DNA of 64,000 nt, from positions 296,180 to 360,179 of the forward strand of contig NZ_WSSB01000001.1 in the NCBI RefSeq assembly GCF_009831765.1, written 5' to 3'. The stretch's first letter is position 1, and every line of letters starts with the position of its first letter. The notes beneath the pieces are model-generated. The model saw only the letters and a list, made by a program, of their open reading frames with translations. It was not told where the DNA came from and did not search any database. Below, piece after piece: positions 35,726 through 47,207 of this stretch. A program made the position numbers and the translations under genes. Source of the DNA: Craterilacuibacter sinensis. GTDB lineage: Bacteria > Pseudomonadota > Gammaproteobacteria > Burkholderiales > Chromobacteriaceae.

Positions 35726-36046
35726 TTACAGGGACTTCATCGTGCCTTTTTCCAGCTTGGCCGCTACGGCGCCACGCTGGATGGTGATTTCCACACCGCT
35801 GGTGATTTCCAGTGTCAGGTACTGGTCGGTGACTTTGGTCACGCGCCCTATCATGCCGCCCTGGGTAACGACTTCATCGCCCTTTACGATCTCGGACAGC
35901 ATTTTCTGCTGTTCCTTCATGCGTTTCTGTTGCGGGCGAACCAGCAAGAACCAGAACAGCACGAAGATCACGATCATGGGCAGGAACTGCATGATATCGA
36001 AGCCGGCTACAGCGGCGTCTGCTGCATAGGCAGGGGCAATAAACAT
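35726..36046 (-). CDS. yajC: Preprotein translocase subunit YajC
   Basis: Small inner-membrane protein that associates with SecDF. The 106 residues have one N-terminal transmembrane helix (FLPMIVIFVLFWFLLVRPQQ) and a cytoplasmic domain (LSEIVKGDEVVTQGGMIGRV). GAGGGAG 7 nt upstream fixes ATG 36046; the longer open frame to 36166 is not YajC-like. Lies in the usual tgt-yajC-secD-secF order. Confidence 0.95.
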   Translation of the reverse strand: MFIAPAYAADAAVAGFDIMQFLPMIVIFVLFWFLLVRPQQKRMKEQQKMLSEIVKGDEVVTQGGMIGRVTKVTDQYLTLEITSGVEITIQRGAVAAKLEKGTMKSL

Positions 36047-36157
36047 CTGTGAACTCCCTCGGGTAGTGTCAGGCCGGAATACGGATAGACCGGTGATTGT
36101 AACGATGACGCGATGCTTTTCCAACCGCGATGGTGGCGGATTGGTCAGCGCTATCCG

Positions 36158-36178
36158 ACCCGTCATGTCATGACGGGT
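36158..36178. other. Inverted repeat between tgt and yajC
   Basis: ACCCGTCATG-t-CATGACGGGT, 10-bp arms and a one-base centre, with no adjacent T-run. Either a protein-binding palindrome or an RNA hairpin in the tgt-yajC transcript. Confidence 0.6.
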
Positions 36179-36206
36179 TCCATCGGCGTCAATTTATTGT
36201 TTTGAT

Positions 36207-37340
<1,134 letters not shown>

Positions 37341-37394
37341 TCAACGCGCCAGTATAGCGCAAAGCCGGCTTTTCAAGTTTTCCGGATAAAATCC

Positions 37395-37423
37395 TTGCCA
37401 AGTCGTGCCGGAATGATTAATAT
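37395..37423 (+). promoter_or_regulatory. Promoter of tRNA-Val
   Basis: TTGCCA (37395-37400), exactly 17 bp, TAATAT (37418-37423); tRNA begins 18 bp further on. Confidence 0.78.
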
Positions 37424-37440
37424 CTGTGTCTCAGATTTAC

Positions 37441-37517
37441 AGGCGGTTAGCTCAGCTGGTTAGAGCGCCACGTTGACATCGTGGAGGTCGCTGGTTCGAT
37501 TCCAGTATCGCCTACCA
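37441..37517 (+). tRNA. tRNA-Val (anticodon GAC)
   Basis: A 77-nt cloverleaf with encoded CCA. Acceptor AGGCGGT pairs with ATCGCCT (one G-U), D-arm GCTC...GAGC, anticodon arm CCACG-ttGACat-CGTGG, and T-arm CTGGT-TCGATTC-CAG. The anticodon GAC reads valine codons GUC and GUU. Own promoter and terminator. Confidence 0.96.
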
Positions 37518-37608
37518 AAAATATTCGCATGGAGCTTCAGGTGGATATGTCCAGTACAACCACTACCCTTTAAACTCGTTACCATTCGAGCCTTGGGTTG
37601 CTTCATGA

Positions 37609-37639
37609 TAAAAAGCGCGGCTCGGCCGCGCTTTTTTTT
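37609..37639 (+). terminator. Rho-independent terminator after tRNA-Val
   Basis: AAAAGCGCGGC-tcg-GCCGCGCTTTT with an eight-T run, about 90 bp past the tRNA and before thrS. Confidence 0.9.
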
Positions 37640-37701
37640 ATTCTTTTTTCCAATGCATGCTCGCCCTGTGGCGCATTTCCTTATTTAGAGTTGGAGTTGC
37701 G

Positions 37702-39603
37702 ATGCCTGATATCCGCCTGCCAGACGGTTCTGTTCGTTCTTTCGATGCCGCTGTTACTGTTCATGAAGTCGCCGCATCCATCGGCACCGGTCTTGCGCGC
37801 GCTGCGCTGGCTGGGCGTGTAGATGGCGAGCTGGTTGATACTTCTTTTTTGATCGAAAAAGACGCGAGTCTGGCGATCATTACCGATAAAGACGCCGACG
37901 GCCTGTCGGTGATCCGCCATTCGACTGCCCACTTGCTGGCGTATGCGGTGAAAACGCTGTTCCCGGATGCGCAGGTGACCATCGGGCCGGAAATCGAAAA
38001 CGGTTTCTACTACGACTTCAGCTACAAGCGCCCGTTTACGCCGGAAGATTTGCTGGCGATTGAAAAGAAAATGGCCGAACTGGCCAAGCAGGATATCCCG
38101 GTCGAGCGTCTGACCATGGGGCGGGATGAGGCGGTTGCCTACTTCAAGAGTATCGGTGAGGCGTACAAGGCCGAGATTATCGAGTCCATTCCGCAGGGTG
38201 AGGTGCTCTCTCTGTATAAGGAAGGTGACTTCACCGACCTATGCCGTGGCCCGCACGTGCCGTCGACCGGCAAGCTCAAGGTGTTCAAGCTGATGAAGCT
38301 GGCCGGTGCTTACTGGCGCGGCGACAGCAAGAACGAAATGCTGCAGCGTATCTACGGTACGGCCTGGGCCAAGAAAGAAGATCTGGCGGCTTACCTGCAT
38401 ATGCTGGAAGAGGCGGAAAAGCGCGACCATCGCAAGCTGGGCAAGGTGCTGGATCTCTTCCATCTGCAGGACGAGGCGCCGGGCATGGTGTTCTGGCATC
38501 CCAAGGGCTGGAACCTGTGGCAGAACATTGAGCAGTACATGCGCAAAACGCTGGATGCGGCCGGTTACCAGGAAATCCGCACCCCGATGATGATGGACCG
38601 CTCCTTGTGGGAGAAGTCCGGCCATTGGGAGAACTACCGCGACAATATGTTCACCACCGAGTCGGAAAAGCGCGACTACGCGGTGAAGCCGATGAATTGC
38701 CCGGGGCATGTGCAGGTGTTCAATCAGGGCTTGCGCTCTTATCGTGATTTGCCGCTGCGTCTGGCCGAATTCGGTGCCTGTCACCGCAACGAGCCGACCG
38801 GTGCCTTGCACGGCCTGATGCGCGTGCGTGGCTTCGTGCAGGACGATGCGCATATTTTCTGTACCGAAGAACAGGTCAATGCCGAGGCGCAGGCTTTTAA
38901 CGAGCTGACCATGGCGGTGTATCGGCATTTTGGTTTCGATAATGTCGCCATCAAGCTGTCTTTGCGTCCGGAAAAGCGTGCGGGCTCTGATGAGGTATGG
39001 GACAAGGCCGAGCAGGGTCTGCGCGATGCGCTGTCTGCTTGTGGCGTAGAGTGGGAGGAGCTGCCGGGCGAGGGTGCGTTCTATGGTCCCAAGATTGAAT
39101 ACCATATCAAGGATGCGCTGGGTCGCTCCTGGCAGTGTGGTACGCTGCAGCTGGACTTCGTGCTGCCGGAGCGTCTGGATGCCGAGTATGTGACCGAAGA
39201 AAACGGCCGCAAACGTCCGGTGATGCTGCATCGTGCCATCCTGGGTTCGCTTGAGCGTTTTATCGGCATCCTGATCGAAAACCATGCCGGTGCATTCCCT
39301 CTGTGGCTGGCGCCAGTGCAGATGGTGGTGATGAATATCACCGAAGCGCAGGCCGATTATGCGACCGAAGTGGTCGAAACATTGAAGAAGCAAGGCTTCC
39401 GCGTCGATCTTGACTTGAGAAACGAGAAGATCGGTTATAAAATCCGCGAGCACAGCCTGCAGAAGTTGCCGTATCAGATTATTGTCGGCGACAAGGAAAA
39501 GGCAGAAGGACTGGTGGCCGTACGGGCACGTGGCGAAGACTTGGGGCAACTCACGCTTTCCGCGTTTATCGACCGGCTTAAGGCAGAGATGCCAGCAGCC
39601 TGA
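37702..39603 (+). CDS. thrS: Threonyl-tRNA synthetase
   Basis: Charges tRNA-Thr. The 633 residues comprise a TGS domain (1-61), the editing domain ([16 protein letters not shown], with [14 protein letters not shown]), the class II core ([21 protein letters not shown]; motif 2 [20 protein letters not shown]), and the anticodon-binding domain (about 530-633). Start 37702 ([10 protein letters not shown]) follows GGAG; the frame is open to 37657 without similarity. Heads the classical thrS-infC-rpmI-rplT-pheS-pheT-ihfA cluster. Confidence 0.98.
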   Translation: MPDIRLPDGSVRSFDAAVTVHEVAASIGTGLARAALAGRVDGELVDTSFLIEKDASLAIITDKDADGLSVIRHSTAHLLAYAVKTLFPDAQVTIGPEIENGFYYDFSYKRPFTPEDLLAIEKKMAELAKQDIPVERLTMGRDEAVAYFKSIGEAYKAEIIESIPQGEVLSLYKEGDFTDLCRGPHVPSTGKLKVFKLMKLAGAYWRGDSKNEMLQRIYGTAWAKKEDLAAYLHMLEEAEKRDHRKLGKVLDLFHLQDEAPGMVFWHPKGWNLWQNIEQYMRKTLDAAGYQEIRTPMMMDRSLWEKSGHWENYRDNMFTTESEKRDYAVKPMNCPGHVQVFNQGLRSYRDLPLRLAEFGACHRNEPTGALHGLMRVRGFVQDDAHIFCTEEQVNAEAQAFNELTMAVYRHFGFDNVAIKLSLRPEKRAGSDEVWDKAEQGLRDALSACGVEWEELPGEGAFYGPKIEYHIKDALGRSWQCGTLQLDFVLPERLDAEYVTEENGRKRPVMLHRAILGSLERFIGILIENHAGAFPLWLAPVQMVVMNITEAQADYATEVVETLKKQGFRVDLDLRNEKIGYKIREHSLQKLPYQIIVGDKEKAEGLVAVRARGEDLGQLTLSAFIDRLKAEMPAA

Positions 39604-39645
39604 ATCGGCACCAGCACGATAGATTAATGTATAGGAGATTTGGCC

Positions 39646-40164
39646 ATAGCTCAGGAACGCGAACCACGGATTAACGGCGAGATTACCGCTCGCGAAATTC
39701 GTTTGGTAGGTAATGAAGGTGAGCAGCTCGGTATTGTGAGTCTGCGCGAGGCACTGGCACTTGCTGAAGAGCAGGATGTTGACTTGGTAGAGATTTCTCC
39801 CAATGCGCAACCGCCGGTTGTGAAGTTGATGGACTACGGCAAGTTCAAATACGAGCTGTCCAAAAAGCGTCAGGAAGCCAAGTCCAAGCAGAAGCAGATC
39901 CAGATCAAGGAAGTCAAATTCCGTCCTGGCACCGATGATGGCGACTACAACGTCAAGATGCGTAACCTGATTCGCTTCCTGGAAGATGGTGACAAGGCCA
40001 AGATTACCTTGCGCTTCCGCGGTCGCGAAATGGCGCACCAGGATATCGGTCTTGCGCTGTTGCGCCGTGTCGAGGCAGATTTGCTCGATATTGGTGTGGT
40101 TGAGCAGTTTCCGCGCCTTGAAGGTCGTCAGATGGTCATGATGATTGCCCCGAAAAAGAAATAA
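39646..40164 (+). CDS. infC: Translation initiation factor IF-3, probable AUA start
   Basis: Binds the 30S subunit, keeps it free of 50S and checks the start codon. The 172 residues show the N domain ([20 protein letters not shown]), the Lys-rich linker helix and the C domain ([20 protein letters not shown], then [13 protein letters not shown]). No ATG or GTG is available. AGGAG (39633-39637) lies 8 nt before ATA at 39646 but only 2 nt before the TTG at 39640, so AUA is the better start. Rare starts in infC allow IF-3 autoregulation in E. coli (AUU). Confidence 0.93.
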   Translation: MAQEREPRINGEITAREIRLVGNEGEQLGIVSLREALALAEEQDVDLVEISPNAQPPVVKLMDYGKFKYELSKKRQEAKSKQKQIQIKEVKFRPGTDDGDYNVKMRNLIRFLEDGDKAKITLRFRGREMAHQDIGLALLRRVEADLLDIGVVEQFPRLEGRQMVMMIAPKKK

Positions 40165-40169
40165 TCGGG

Positions 40170-40334
40170 TATAATCATCACCTTGACGCGACAGGCTAGT
40201 CCTGTCGCGTTGGTTTTATAGCCCCCTGCGGGCTATTAAAAGCGTGATGTATGGGTTCCCAAGTGTCAGGCAGGCTTAGGTTTGCCGGTCCACCTTGCAT
40301 CTAATCTAACTCAGTTTCAGCAGGAGTCTTCCTA
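40170..40334 (+). promoter_or_regulatory. Candidate promoter and structured leader of rpmI-rplT
   Basis: TATAAT at 40170-40175 is followed by two hairpins: ACGCGACAGG-ctagt-CCTGTCGCGT (40186-40210) and ATAGCCC-cctgc-GGGCTAT (40218-40236). The second is extendable by TTTT/AAAA pairing. The remaining 100 nt to rpmI hold no gene. In other bacteria the rpmI leader is bound by L20; whether this fold does so is inference. Confidence 0.55.
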
Positions 40335-40532
40335 ATGCCGAAGATGAAAACCAAGTCGGGCGCCAAAAAGCGTCTGAAGGTTCTGGGCAATGGTGGTGTC
40401 AAGCGTTCTTACGCTTTCAAGCGTCACATCCTGACCAAGAAGACCACCAAGACCAAACGTCAATTGCGCGGTACTACCATGGTAGATGCCAGCAATATGC
40501 CGTCTGTTCGTGCAATGTTGCCCTACGCCTAA
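40335..40532 (+). CDS. rpmI: 50S ribosomal protein L35
   Basis: Small basic component of the large ribosomal subunit, 65 residues, full family length ([20 protein letters not shown], then [17 protein letters not shown]). AGGAG precedes the start. It lies 10 bp upstream of rplT. Confidence 0.98.
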   Translation: MPKMKTKSGAKKRLKVLGNGGVKRSYAFKRHILTKKTTKTKRQLRGTTMVDASNMPSVRAMLPYA

Positions 40533-40542
40533 GGAGTTATAA

Positions 40543-40899
40543 ATGCCACGTGTAAAACGCGGTGTCACCGCTCGCGCCCGTCACAAGAAAATCCTCGCTC
40601 TGGCGAAAGGCTATCGCGGCCGTCGCAAGAACGTCTACCGCGTTGCCAAGCAAGCGGTAATGAAAGCTGGACAGTACGCTTATCGTGACCGTCGTCAGAA
40701 AAAGCGTCAGTTCCGCCGTCTGTGGATTGCCCGTATCAACGCCGCTGCGCGTGAATGCGGTCTGTCCTACAGCAAGTTCATGAACGGCCTGAAGAAAGCC
40801 GCTATCGAGATCGACCGTAAGGTTCTGTCCGATATGGCTATCTTCGACAAGCCGGCTTTTGCCCAGATCGTCGAGATCGCAAAAACCAAGCTTGCTTAA
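40543..40899 (+). CDS. rplT: 50S ribosomal protein L20
   Basis: Early-assembly protein of the large subunit that binds 23S rRNA; in E. coli it also represses rpmI-rplT translation. The 118 residues are typical ([20 protein letters not shown], then [20 protein letters not shown]). Followed by a strong terminator that separates it from pheST. Confidence 0.98.
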   Translation: MPRVKRGVTARARHKKILALAKGYRGRRKNVYRVAKQAVMKAGQYAYRDRRQKKRQFRRLWIARINAAARECGLSYSKFMNGLKKAAIEIDRKVLSDMAIFDKPAFAQIVEIAKTKLA

Positions 40900-40913
40900 T
40901 CGTCAGATGATTT

Positions 40914-40941
40914 AAAGGGAGGCTTAAGCCTCCCTTTTTTT
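40914..40941 (+). terminator. Rho-independent terminator after rplT
   Basis: AAAGGGAGGC-ttaa-GCCTCCCTTT with a seven-T run. Confidence 0.92.
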
Positions 40942-40961
40942 CGTAAAACTTTCCAAGAACG

Positions 40962-41997
<1,036 letters not shown>

Positions 41998-42016
41998 GCG
42001 CGGAGCCGACAAGACT

Positions 42017-44377
42017 ATGCAATTTTCCGAACAGTGGCTGAGAAGCTGGGTCAATCCGTCGATTTCCAGCGATGAACTCTCTTATTTGCTGACCATGGCC
42101 GGCCTCGAGGTCGAGGAAACCACGCCTGCGGCACCGGCGTTCTCTGGTGTGGTGGTGGCCGAAGTCAAGGAAGTGGTCAAGCACGAAAACGCCGACCGTC
42201 TGCGCGTGACCAAGGTCGATGTGGGTAGCGGCGAACTGGTGCAGATCGTTTGCGGTGCGCCCAATGTGGCCGTCGGCCTGAAAGTGCCGTGCGCCATGTC
42301 CGGTGCCGTCCTGCCAGGCGACTTCAAGATCAAGCCGACCAAGATGCGTGGTGTCGAGTCCAACGGTATGTTGTGCTCGGGCAAGGAGCTGGGTGTGCCG
42401 GACGAGGTTGACGGCTTGCTGGTGCTGCCGGCCGATGCGCCGGTAGGTAGCAGTATCCGCGACTATCTGGGGCTGGACGACACCCTGTTTACCCTGAAAA
42501 TCACCCCTAACCGTGCCGACTGCTTGTCGATCAAGGGCCTGGCGCGCGAAGTGTCGGCGCTGACGGCAACGGCGCAGCAGCCGTTTGCCATTGCTCCGGT
42601 TGCGGCCGTTCATGACGAAGTGCGCGCGGTGAAACTGGCCGCCGGCAAGGCTTGCGGTCGCTATATCGGCCGTGTGCTGAAAAATGTCGATGCGGCCGCG
42701 GCGACGCCTGAGTGGATGCGCCGTCGTCTTGAACGCTCCGGCTTGCGTTCCATCTCGGCCATTGTCGATATCACCAACTATGTGCTGCTTGAACAGGGTC
42801 AGCCCATGCATGCTTTTGACCTGGCCAAGGTCGATGGCGGCATTACCGTGCGCTTCGCGCAAGCGGGCGAAACGCTGGTCTGTCTGAATGAAAAAGAAGT
42901 CGCGCTTGCGTCTGACACCATGGTCATTGCCGACGACAGCAAGGCGCTGGCGATTGCCGGCATCATGGGGGGGCTGGACAGTGGCGTGACTACCGCCAGC
43001 CGCGACATCTTCCTCGAAAGCGCATTCTTTGCGCCGGAAGCCATTGCCGGCAAGGCGCGGACGCTGGGCTTTGGCTCGGATTCTTCCTTCCGATACGAGC
43101 GTGGGGTGGATTTCGAACTGCAGCGCGATGCGATGGAGCGTGCGACGGCACTGGTGCTGGAAATTTGCGGCGGCGAAGCCGGGCCGCTGACCGAAGCGGT
43201 GGGCGAATTGCCGGTGCGCAATGATGTGATGGTACGTACCGCGCGTGTAGCGCGGGTGCTGGGCATTTCGCTGTCGGCTGACGAAATCGGCCAGACCCTG
43301 TCGCGCCTGGGGTTGCCATATCAGGCGACGGCGGAAGGCTTTGCCGTTGCCGCGCCTAGCTTCCGTTTCGATATCGAGATCGAAGTCGATCTGATCGAAG
43401 AAATTGCCCGCGTCTATGGCTACGATGCCATTCCGTCCGATGCACCACGCTCGCGCCAGTCCATGCTGCCGCTGCCGGAAAACCGCCGCCCGCGTGCGGC
43501 TGTGCGCCACTTTATGGCTGGCCGCGATTATCAGGAAGTGGTCAGCTACGCCTTTGTCGAAGAAAAGTGGGAAGCCGATTTTGCCGCCAACCTCGACCCG
43601 GTGCGCCTGATTAATCCGATCGCCAGCCAGATGAGCGTGATGCGCTCGACGCTGATCGGTGGTCTGGTCGATGTGCTGTCGTCCAATATCAACCGCAAAC
43701 AGCCGCGCGTGCGTGTGTTTGAGGTGGCGCGTGTGTTCTCCAAGGCTGCGGGCGGCTTCGCCCAGCCGGAAAAGATTGCAGCGCTGGCCTGGGGGCCGCG
43801 TGCGGCCGAGCAGTGGTCGCTCAAGGCCGAGCGTGTCGATTTTTATGATGTGAAGGCCGATGTCGAGGCTTTGCTGGCACCGCGCCGGCCAAGTTTCCGT
43901 GCCGCCACGCATGCCGCGCTGCATCCGGGCCGTTGCGCCGAGGTGTTGCTGGATGGTCAGGTGATCGGCTTGATCGGTGAGCTGCATCCGCGCTGGGTGC
44001 AGGCTTATGACCTGCCATCGGCACCGGTGCTGTTCGAGATCGACTTTGCCGCCGCGCAGGATGTGGTGCCGGTGAAGGCGCAGGCTGTTTCGCGCTTCCA
44101 GGCGGTACGTCGCGATCTGGCCTTGCTGGTGGATGAGCGCGTTGAAGTCGAAGCCATGCTGGAGAGCTTTGCCTGTGCCTCAAGCCCTATTGTGAGCGAA
44201 GTGGCGCTGTTCGATGTGTATCGCGGCAAGGGCGTGGAAGAGGGCAAGAAGAGCCTGGCTTTCCGTATCCAGTTGCAGGACATGACGCGCACGCTGACCG
44301 ACGAGGATGTCGAGCCGGTGATTGCGGCCATGCTGTCTGCCGTTGCTGCCGATCATCAGGCAAGCCTTCGCGCCTGA
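42017..44377 (+). CDS. pheT: Phenylalanyl-tRNA synthetase beta subunit
   Basis: Editing and tRNA-binding subunit. The 786 residues carry an EMAP-like tRNA-binding domain (about 40-150, HENADRLRVTKVDVGSGE), the B3/B4 editing domain (about 210-385), B5 and the catalytic-like core. The C-terminal FDX-ACB domain (about 690-786) contains SRFQAVRRDLALLVDE. The length matches the bacterial family. Followed by a hairpin and ihfA. Confidence 0.98.
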   Translation: MQFSEQWLRSWVNPSISSDELSYLLTMAGLEVEETTPAAPAFSGVVVAEVKEVVKHENADRLRVTKVDVGSGELVQIVCGAPNVAVGLKVPCAMSGAVLPGDFKIKPTKMRGVESNGMLCSGKELGVPDEVDGLLVLPADAPVGSSIRDYLGLDDTLFTLKITPNRADCLSIKGLAREVSALTATAQQPFAIAPVAAVHDEVRAVKLAAGKACGRYIGRVLKNVDAAAATPEWMRRRLERSGLRSISAIVDITNYVLLEQGQPMHAFDLAKVDGGITVRFAQAGETLVCLNEKEVALASDTMVIADDSKALAIAGIMGGLDSGVTTASRDIFLESAFFAPEAIAGKARTLGFGSDSSFRYERGVDFELQRDAMERATALVLEICGGEAGPLTEAVGELPVRNDVMVRTARVARVLGISLSADEIGQTLSRLGLPYQATAEGFAVAAPSFRFDIEIEVDLIEEIARVYGYDAIPSDAPRSRQSMLPLPENRRPRAAVRHFMAGRDYQEVVSYAFVEEKWEADFAANLDPVRLINPIASQMSVMRSTLIGGLVDVLSSNINRKQPRVRVFEVARVFSKAAGGFAQPEKIAALAWGPRAAEQWSLKAERVDFYDVKADVEALLAPRRPSFRAATHAALHPGRCAEVLLDGQVIGLIGELHPRWVQAYDLPSAPVLFEIDFAAAQDVVPVKAQAVSRFQAVRRDLALLVDERVEVEAMLESFACASSPIVSEVALFDVYRGKGVEEGKKSLAFRIQLQDMTRTLTDEDVEPVIAAMLSAVAADHQASLRA

Positions 44378-44408
44378 TATCCTGTATCCTTTTGTTTTCC
44401 TGAAGTAT

Positions 44409-44430
44409 TCCCCCGCCTGCGAGCGGGGGA
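44409..44430 (+). other. Hairpin between pheT and ihfA
   Basis: TCCCCCGC-ctgcga-GCGGGGGA, an 8-bp GC-rich stem followed by TGATTTTGTT. A weak terminator or an mRNA-stability element; ihfA starts 33 bp on. Confidence 0.6.
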
Positions 44431-44463
44431 TGATTTTGTTATCGTTGTTTCTGAGGTGTGTTC

Positions 44464-44760
44464 ATGACTTTGACCAAAGCCGAGTTGGCCGACCTGTTGT
44501 TTGACCGGGTGGGCTTGAACAAACGCGAAGCCAAGGACATGGTGGAATCGTTTTTTGAGGAAATCCGTGTCGCCCTTGAAGTCGGAGACAGTGTCAAACT
44601 GTCCGGCTTCGGTAATTTTCAACTGCGCGACAAGCCGCAGCGTCCCGGACGTAACCCCAAAACCGGCGAGGAGATTCCCATCACCGCGCGCCGTGTGGTA
44701 ACGTTTCATGCAAGTCAGAAACTGAAGGGCATGGTTGAACAGAATAATGACAACTGTTGA
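44464..44760 (+). CDS. ihfA: Integration host factor alpha subunit
   Basis: DNA-bending nucleoid protein that pairs with IhfB. The 98 residues match IHF-alpha: [20 protein letters not shown], the body [20 protein letters not shown] and the intercalating-proline arm [11 protein letters not shown]. Start 44464 follows GAGG; an in-frame upstream ATG at 44458 is not conserved. The merR-like gene starts 14 bp inside its end. Confidence 0.97.
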   Translation: MTLTKAELADLLFDRVGLNKREAKDMVESFFEEIRVALEVGDSVKLSGFGNFQLRDKPQRPGRNPKTGEEIPITARRVVTFHASQKLKGMVEQNNDNC

Positions 44761-45094
44761 ACTGCCGGCAATCCCGGCCAAGCGTTACTTCACCATTGGT
44801 GAAGTGAGTGAACTGTCGGGGGTCAAGCCCCATGTGTTGCGTTACTGGGAGCAGGAGTTTCTCCAGCTGGGTCAGATCAAGCGCAGGGGTAACCGTCGCT
44901 ACTACCAGCATCAGGAAGTGTTGCTGATCAGGCGCATTCGTGGCCTGCTGTACGATGACGGTTTTACTATCCAGGGCGCACGGCAGCGCCTGCAGCAGCA
45001 AAGCGGGGCGCCGGCAACGATGACTGCCGGCGAGGTGCGCAAAGAGCTGCAATCCATCCTGGCTTGGCTTGATTTGGGTATTGGCAAGGATTGA
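44747..45094 (+). CDS. MerR-family regulator downstream of ihfA
   Basis: DNA-binding protein of 115 residues. The winged helix ([20 protein letters not shown], then YWEQEFLQL) and the second recognition segment ([20 protein letters not shown]) are clear. The short C-terminal part lacks the cysteines of metal-sensing MerR proteins, so the signal is unknown. Start at ATG 44747, overlapping ihfA by 14 bp; TTG 44735 is an alternative. A regulator in this position after ihfA is common in beta- and gammaproteobacteria. Confidence 0.9.
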   Translation: MTTVELPAIPAKRYFTIGEVSELSGVKPHVLRYWEQEFLQLGQIKRRGNRRYYQHQEVLLIRRIRGLLYDDGFTIQGARQRLQQQSGAPATMTAGEVRKELQSILAWLDLGIGKD

Positions 45095-45109
45095 TTTACC
45101 CAATATAAT
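45081..45109 (+). promoter_or_regulatory. Promoter of tRNA-Pro
   Basis: TTGGCA (45081-45086), exactly 17 bp, TATAAT (45104-45109). The -35 lies within the last codons of the merR-like gene; the tRNA starts 15 bp downstream of the -10. Confidence 0.85.
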
Positions 45110-45123
45110 AGCCGCTCTTTAGT

Positions 45124-45200
45124 CGGGGTATGGCGCAGTCCGGTAGCGCACTTGCATGGGGTGCAAGGGGTCGTAGGTTCGAATCCTACTATCCCGACCA
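45124..45200 (+). tRNA. tRNA-Pro (anticodon GGG)
   Basis: A 77-nt cloverleaf with encoded CCA. Acceptor CGGGGTA/TATCCCG (one G-U), D-arm GCGC...GCGC, anticodon arm CTTGC-atGGGgt-GCAAG, T-arm GTAGG/CCTAC. Reads proline codons CCC and CCU. Confidence 0.96.
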
Positions 45201-45216
45201 AAAGACACAATCAATC

Positions 45217-45243
45217 AGGCCATCTGTTCCGATGGCCTTTTTT
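45217..45243 (+). terminator. Rho-independent terminator after tRNA-Pro
   Basis: AGGCCATC-tgttcc-GATGGCCT with a six-T run. Confidence 0.9.
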
Positions 45244-45263
45244 GCGTCCGCATTTTCCTTGCT

Positions 45264-46046
45264 TCAGGCGAGTGTCAGTGGCTCGACTTCTGTTTCTATG
45301 TCCAGTACCCGGGCGATAAAATCCTGCATGCCGGTGTGTTCTGCGGTGCTGACAAAGCGGTAGCTTGCCTGCTGCGCTAGAGGGCTGCCCAAGTGGTGGG
45401 TTTCCAGTTGGCGGCGTATCTGGCGGCAGACTGCACCGGCAGGGTCTATGAGTTCGGCCTGTGGCCAGGCGCTGGCCAGCAACGGGGCGAGGAAGGGATA
45501 GTGGGTGCAACCCAGTACAATCTGGTCGACATCGCTATCAGCGAGGTCTGCCAAAGCTTGCTTGACCGTGTTGCGGGTTTGGGGGCTATCTAGTTCGCCG
45601 GCTTCCACCTGCTCGACAAAGCCATCACCAGGTAAAAATGTAATCCGTACATGCTCGTGATAGTGGGCCGCCAGACGTTGCAGCTTTTCACCCGACAGCG
45701 TGGCGCGAGTCGCCAGTACCGCGATATGGCCGCTGCGGGAGGCGAGTGCTGCCGGCTTGATGGCGGGCTCCATGCCGATGATGGGCAGGCCGGGGTAGTG
45801 GCGGCGCAACTTGGCCGCTGCCGCGCTGGTGGCGGTGTTGCAGGCAATAACAATGCTGGTCGCGCCTTGTGCCAGCAGCCACTCGACAACGCGTGTGCTA
45901 CGCGCTTCGATTTCACCGTGGCTGCGCGGCCCGTACGGGCACCAGGCGCGGTCGGCCAGATAGATGACCGATTCGTGTGGTAGTTGTCTGGCAAGCTCGC
46001 GCCAGACCGACAGGCCGCCCAGACCCGAGTCGAACATGCCTATCAT
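45264..46046 (-). CDS. murI: Glutamate racemase
   Basis: Makes D-glutamate for peptidoglycan. The 260 residues start MIGMFDSGLGGLSVWRELAR. They contain both catalytic cysteines in their motifs (IVIACNTATSAAA; IVLGCTHYPFLAPLL) and the DRAWCPYGPRS substrate loop. GGAG 6 nt before ATG 46046 fixes the start; the frame is open further upstream without similarity. Lies 69 bp after apbC on the same strand. Confidence 0.96.
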   Translation of the reverse strand: MIGMFDSGLGGLSVWRELARQLPHESVIYLADRAWCPYGPRSHGEIEARSTRVVEWLLAQGATSIVIACNTATSAAAAKLRRHYPGLPIIGMEPAIKPAALASRSGHIAVLATRATLSGEKLQRLAAHYHEHVRITFLPGDGFVEQVEAGELDSPQTRNTVKQALADLADSDVDQIVLGCTHYPFLAPLLASAWPQAELIDPAGAVCRQIRRQLETHHLGSPLAQQASYRFVSTAEHTGMQDFIARVLDIETEVEPLTLA

Positions 46047-46115
46047 GCAAACTCCAGATGGGTACTCAATGGAAACTGGCCTGCACGGGGCAGGCCAGCG
46101 GGGCAAACAGCCGGC

Positions 46116-47207
46116 TTAGCTGTTCTGGATCACGATCTTGGGGAAGCGGCCGGAGAAATCCTGTGCCTTTTCACCGATTTTGACCGCAACTTTGCGCGCA
46201 ATCGCCTTGTAGGTCGCGGCAATCGCGCTGTCCGGTTCGGCAGCCAGTGTCGGCTTGCCAGCGTCGACGGCGGCACGGATGCTGATATCCAGTGGTAGCG
46301 AGCCCAATAGTTCGATGCCGAAGTCCGCCCCCATTTTGGCTGCGCCGCCTTCACCGAAGATATGTTCGGCATGGCCGCAATTGGAGCAGATATGGATGGC
46401 CATGTTTTCCACCAGTCCCAGCACCGGCACGCCGACCTTTTCAAACATGGTGTAGCCCTTGCGCGCATCCAGTAGTGCGATGTCTTGCGGCGTGGTGACG
46501 ATGATGGCGCCGGTGACCGGCACTTTCTGCGACAGGGTCAACTGGATGTCGCCGGTTCCTGGCGGCATGTCCACGACCAGATAGTCCAGATTATCCCACT
46601 GGGTGTCGCTCAGTAGTTGCTGCAGCGCCTGGCTGACCATGGGGCCACGCCATACCATAGCCTGATCGGTGTCGACCAGATAGCCGATGGACATGGTCTG
46701 TACGCCGTAGTTTTCTACCGGCTTGAGTCCCTTGCCTTCGATGACTTCGGGTTTTGCATCGGCCACTCCCATCATCAGTGGCTGCGACGGGCCATAGATA
46801 TCCGCATCCAGAAGGCCGACGCGTGCGCCCTCGGCCGAGAGCGCCAGCGCCAGATTGACTGCAGTTGTGGATTTTCCGACGCCACCCTTGCCCGAGGCGA
46901 CGACGATGATGTTCTTGACGCCATTAAGCAAAGGCACGCCGCGCTGGGCTGCATGACTGACGATCTGGCTGCTGACGGCAATTTCTATTCGGCGACCTTG
47001 CGCAAAGGGTTGCAGCGCATCGCTAAACTGAGCACGGATGGCTTCGAACTGGCTTTGAGCCGGATAGGACAGGACAACAGCCAGCGAAATGCAGTCATCG
47101 CTGACTGACAGTTTGCGTATGGCTTTGGCCGCGCTATAGGGCTTGCCGGTATTGCTGTCGATCAGCCCGGCAACGCTGTCTTGCAGCTGGGTTTCAGTCA
47201 CGGTCAT
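46116..47207 (-). CDS. apbC: Iron-sulfur cluster carrier protein ApbC/Mrp
   Basis: P-loop ATPase that carries and transfers Fe-S clusters. The 363 residues have an N-terminal MIP18-like domain (about 1-90) and the NBP35/Mrp ATPase: Walker A VASGKGGVGKSTTAVNLALA, DADIYGPSQPLMMG, and the paired cysteines of the cluster site in CSNCGH. Start 47207 (MTVTETQLQDSV) has GGAG 12 nt away; an in-frame ATG at 47276 would add 23 residues without similarity. Sometimes annotated mrp. Confidence 0.94.
   Translation of the reverse strand: MTVTETQLQDSVAGLIDSNTGKPYSAAKAIRKLSVSDDCISLAVVLSYPAQSQFEAIRAQFSDALQPFAQGRRIEIAVSSQIVSHAAQRGVPLLNGVKNIIVVASGKGGVGKSTTAVNLALALSAEGARVGLLDADIYGPSQPLMMGVADAKPEVIEGKGLKPVENYGVQTMSIGYLVDTDQAMVWRGPMVSQALQQLLSDTQWDNLDYLVVDMPPGTGDIQLTLSQKVPVTGAIIVTTPQDIALLDARKGYTMFEKVGVPVLGLVENMAIHICSNCGHAEHIFGEGGAAKMGADFGIELLGSLPLDISIRAAVDAGKPTLAAEPDSAIAATYKAIARKVAVKIGEKAQDFSGRFPKIVIQNS

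Noticed and set aside
39640-39645. TTG as the infC start codon
   Set aside because: Only 2 nt from AGGAG; AUA at 39646 has normal spacing and fits known infC regulation.
44458-44463. Upstream ATG (MF) as ihfA start
   Set aside because: Adds two residues not found in IHF-alpha and sits too close to GAGG; ATG 44464 fits better.
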